Shown here piece by piece: positions 14,686-14,849 of a stretch of DNA of 14,849 bases. The notes beneath the pieces were generated by a model, which saw nothing but the letters and a program-made list of their open reading frames with translations, was not told the DNA's origin and made no database searches. The stretch is from CAZUVM01 sp964623885 (GTDB taxonomy: Bacteria > Verrucomicrobiota > Verrucomicrobiia > Limisphaerales > UBA8199), in NCBI GenBank assembly GCA_964623885.1, contig CAZUVM010000076.1, positions 1-14,849 of the forward strand, in the 5' to 3' direction. Each line of letters begins with the position of its first letter. Position 1 is the stretch's first letter. The position numbers and the translations under genes are program-made.

Positions 14686-14701
14686 TGGCACCGCGGCTGC
14701 T
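14686..14701 (+). promoter_or_regulatory. Sigma-54 (-24/-12) promoter candidate
   Basis: TGGCAC-CGCGG-CTGCT matches the sigma-54 consensus TGGCAC-N5-TTGCW except for the first T of the -12 box. The invariant GG and GC are exactly 10 bases apart. Transcription would start near 14712 and run off the right edge. A sigma-54 activator gene lies divergently on the left and palindromes lie 90-145 bases upstream, which fits this promoter class. Confidence 0.5.
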
Positions 14702-14849
14702 AAACGCTGACACAACGCGTTCATGCGCCGTTCGTCTTTCGTCATAAACGCAATCTTTTGTGCTTAGCAGACAAACTTTTGATGTAAAATGAATTTTGTT
14801 GTTGCCCAATTTTATCGCTCATGCTAGCCTCGGCTTTCATGACCAACAA

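Larger units (their letters stand above)
14130..14849. other. 720-base gene-poor region upstream of the activator gene
   Basis: No convincing gene longer than about 20 codons lies here. The left half (to about 14400) is GC-rich with repeat-like and relic-like sequence; the right part (from about 14440) is clearly more AT-rich. An ATG at 14839 (ATGACCAAC) may begin a gene off the right edge, but it has no ribosome site. The distinct elements are listed separately. Confidence 0.6.

Noticed and set aside
14723..14767. 14-residue frame MRRSSFVINAIFCA after the sigma-54-like promoter
   Set aside because: No ribosome-binding site and no distinguishing composition.

Overview
The window reads as a bacterial chromosome of moderately high GC with ordinary gene density. 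The gene mix is Tat-exported GH5 hydrolase, GlnD, type-2 malate dehydrogenase, PagL-like outer-membrane enzyme, NtrC-type activator, and Peptidase_MA and VWA-like envelope proteins with Ala/Pro-rich linkers. Outer-membrane and sigma-54 functions show a Gram-negative envelope. Short purine-rich intergenic tandem repeats and secreted hypothetical proteins suggest Verrucomicrobiota or a nearby PVC lineage, but this is inference; no rRNA or other marker gene is present.

Left third (1-5950). After a possible gene tail at the left edge come three minus-strand genes read right to left: a YacP/Rae1-type NYN nuclease, a membrane-anchored VWA-like protein with a degraded metal site, and a Tat-exported GH5 glycosidase. 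Diverging from the NYN gene is a plus-strand pair: a secreted HExxH peptidase with TPR-like repeats, then a membrane-anchored J-domain protein 29 bases further on.

Middle (5960-10300). On the minus strand lie glnD, the nitrogen-sensing PII uridylyltransferase, and mdh, the TCA-cycle malate dehydrogenase. They are separated by 237 bases holding two hairpins and a 9-base tandem repeat. Upstream of glnD is a roughly 145-base segment bounded by a perfect 12-base inverted repeat of the AACAGAGGAAAC type.

Right third (10296-14849). A PagL-like lipid A deacylase candidate (+) converges on a small HNH-type protein (-). A secreted Sel1-repeat protein (+) then converges on an NtrC-family sigma-54 activator (-). 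The final 720 bases are essentially gene-free. They hold a REP-like palindrome, a possible transposase relic, a tiny ORF with a very good ribosome site, a 16-base palindrome, four copies of a GCTGCTAA half-site in both orientations, a hairpin whose loop is complementary to a downstream segment, and a sigma-54 (-24/-12) promoter match pointing off the right edge.

No defence island, CRISPR array, tRNA or intact mobile element was seen. The most interesting lead is the right-edge control region: an orphan sigma-54 activator gene divergent from a sigma-54-type promoter, with palindromes placed where enhancer sites would sit. Next are the in-frame stop followed by an acidic coding-like tail in the HNH gene, and the VWA-like protein lacking metal-site residues.
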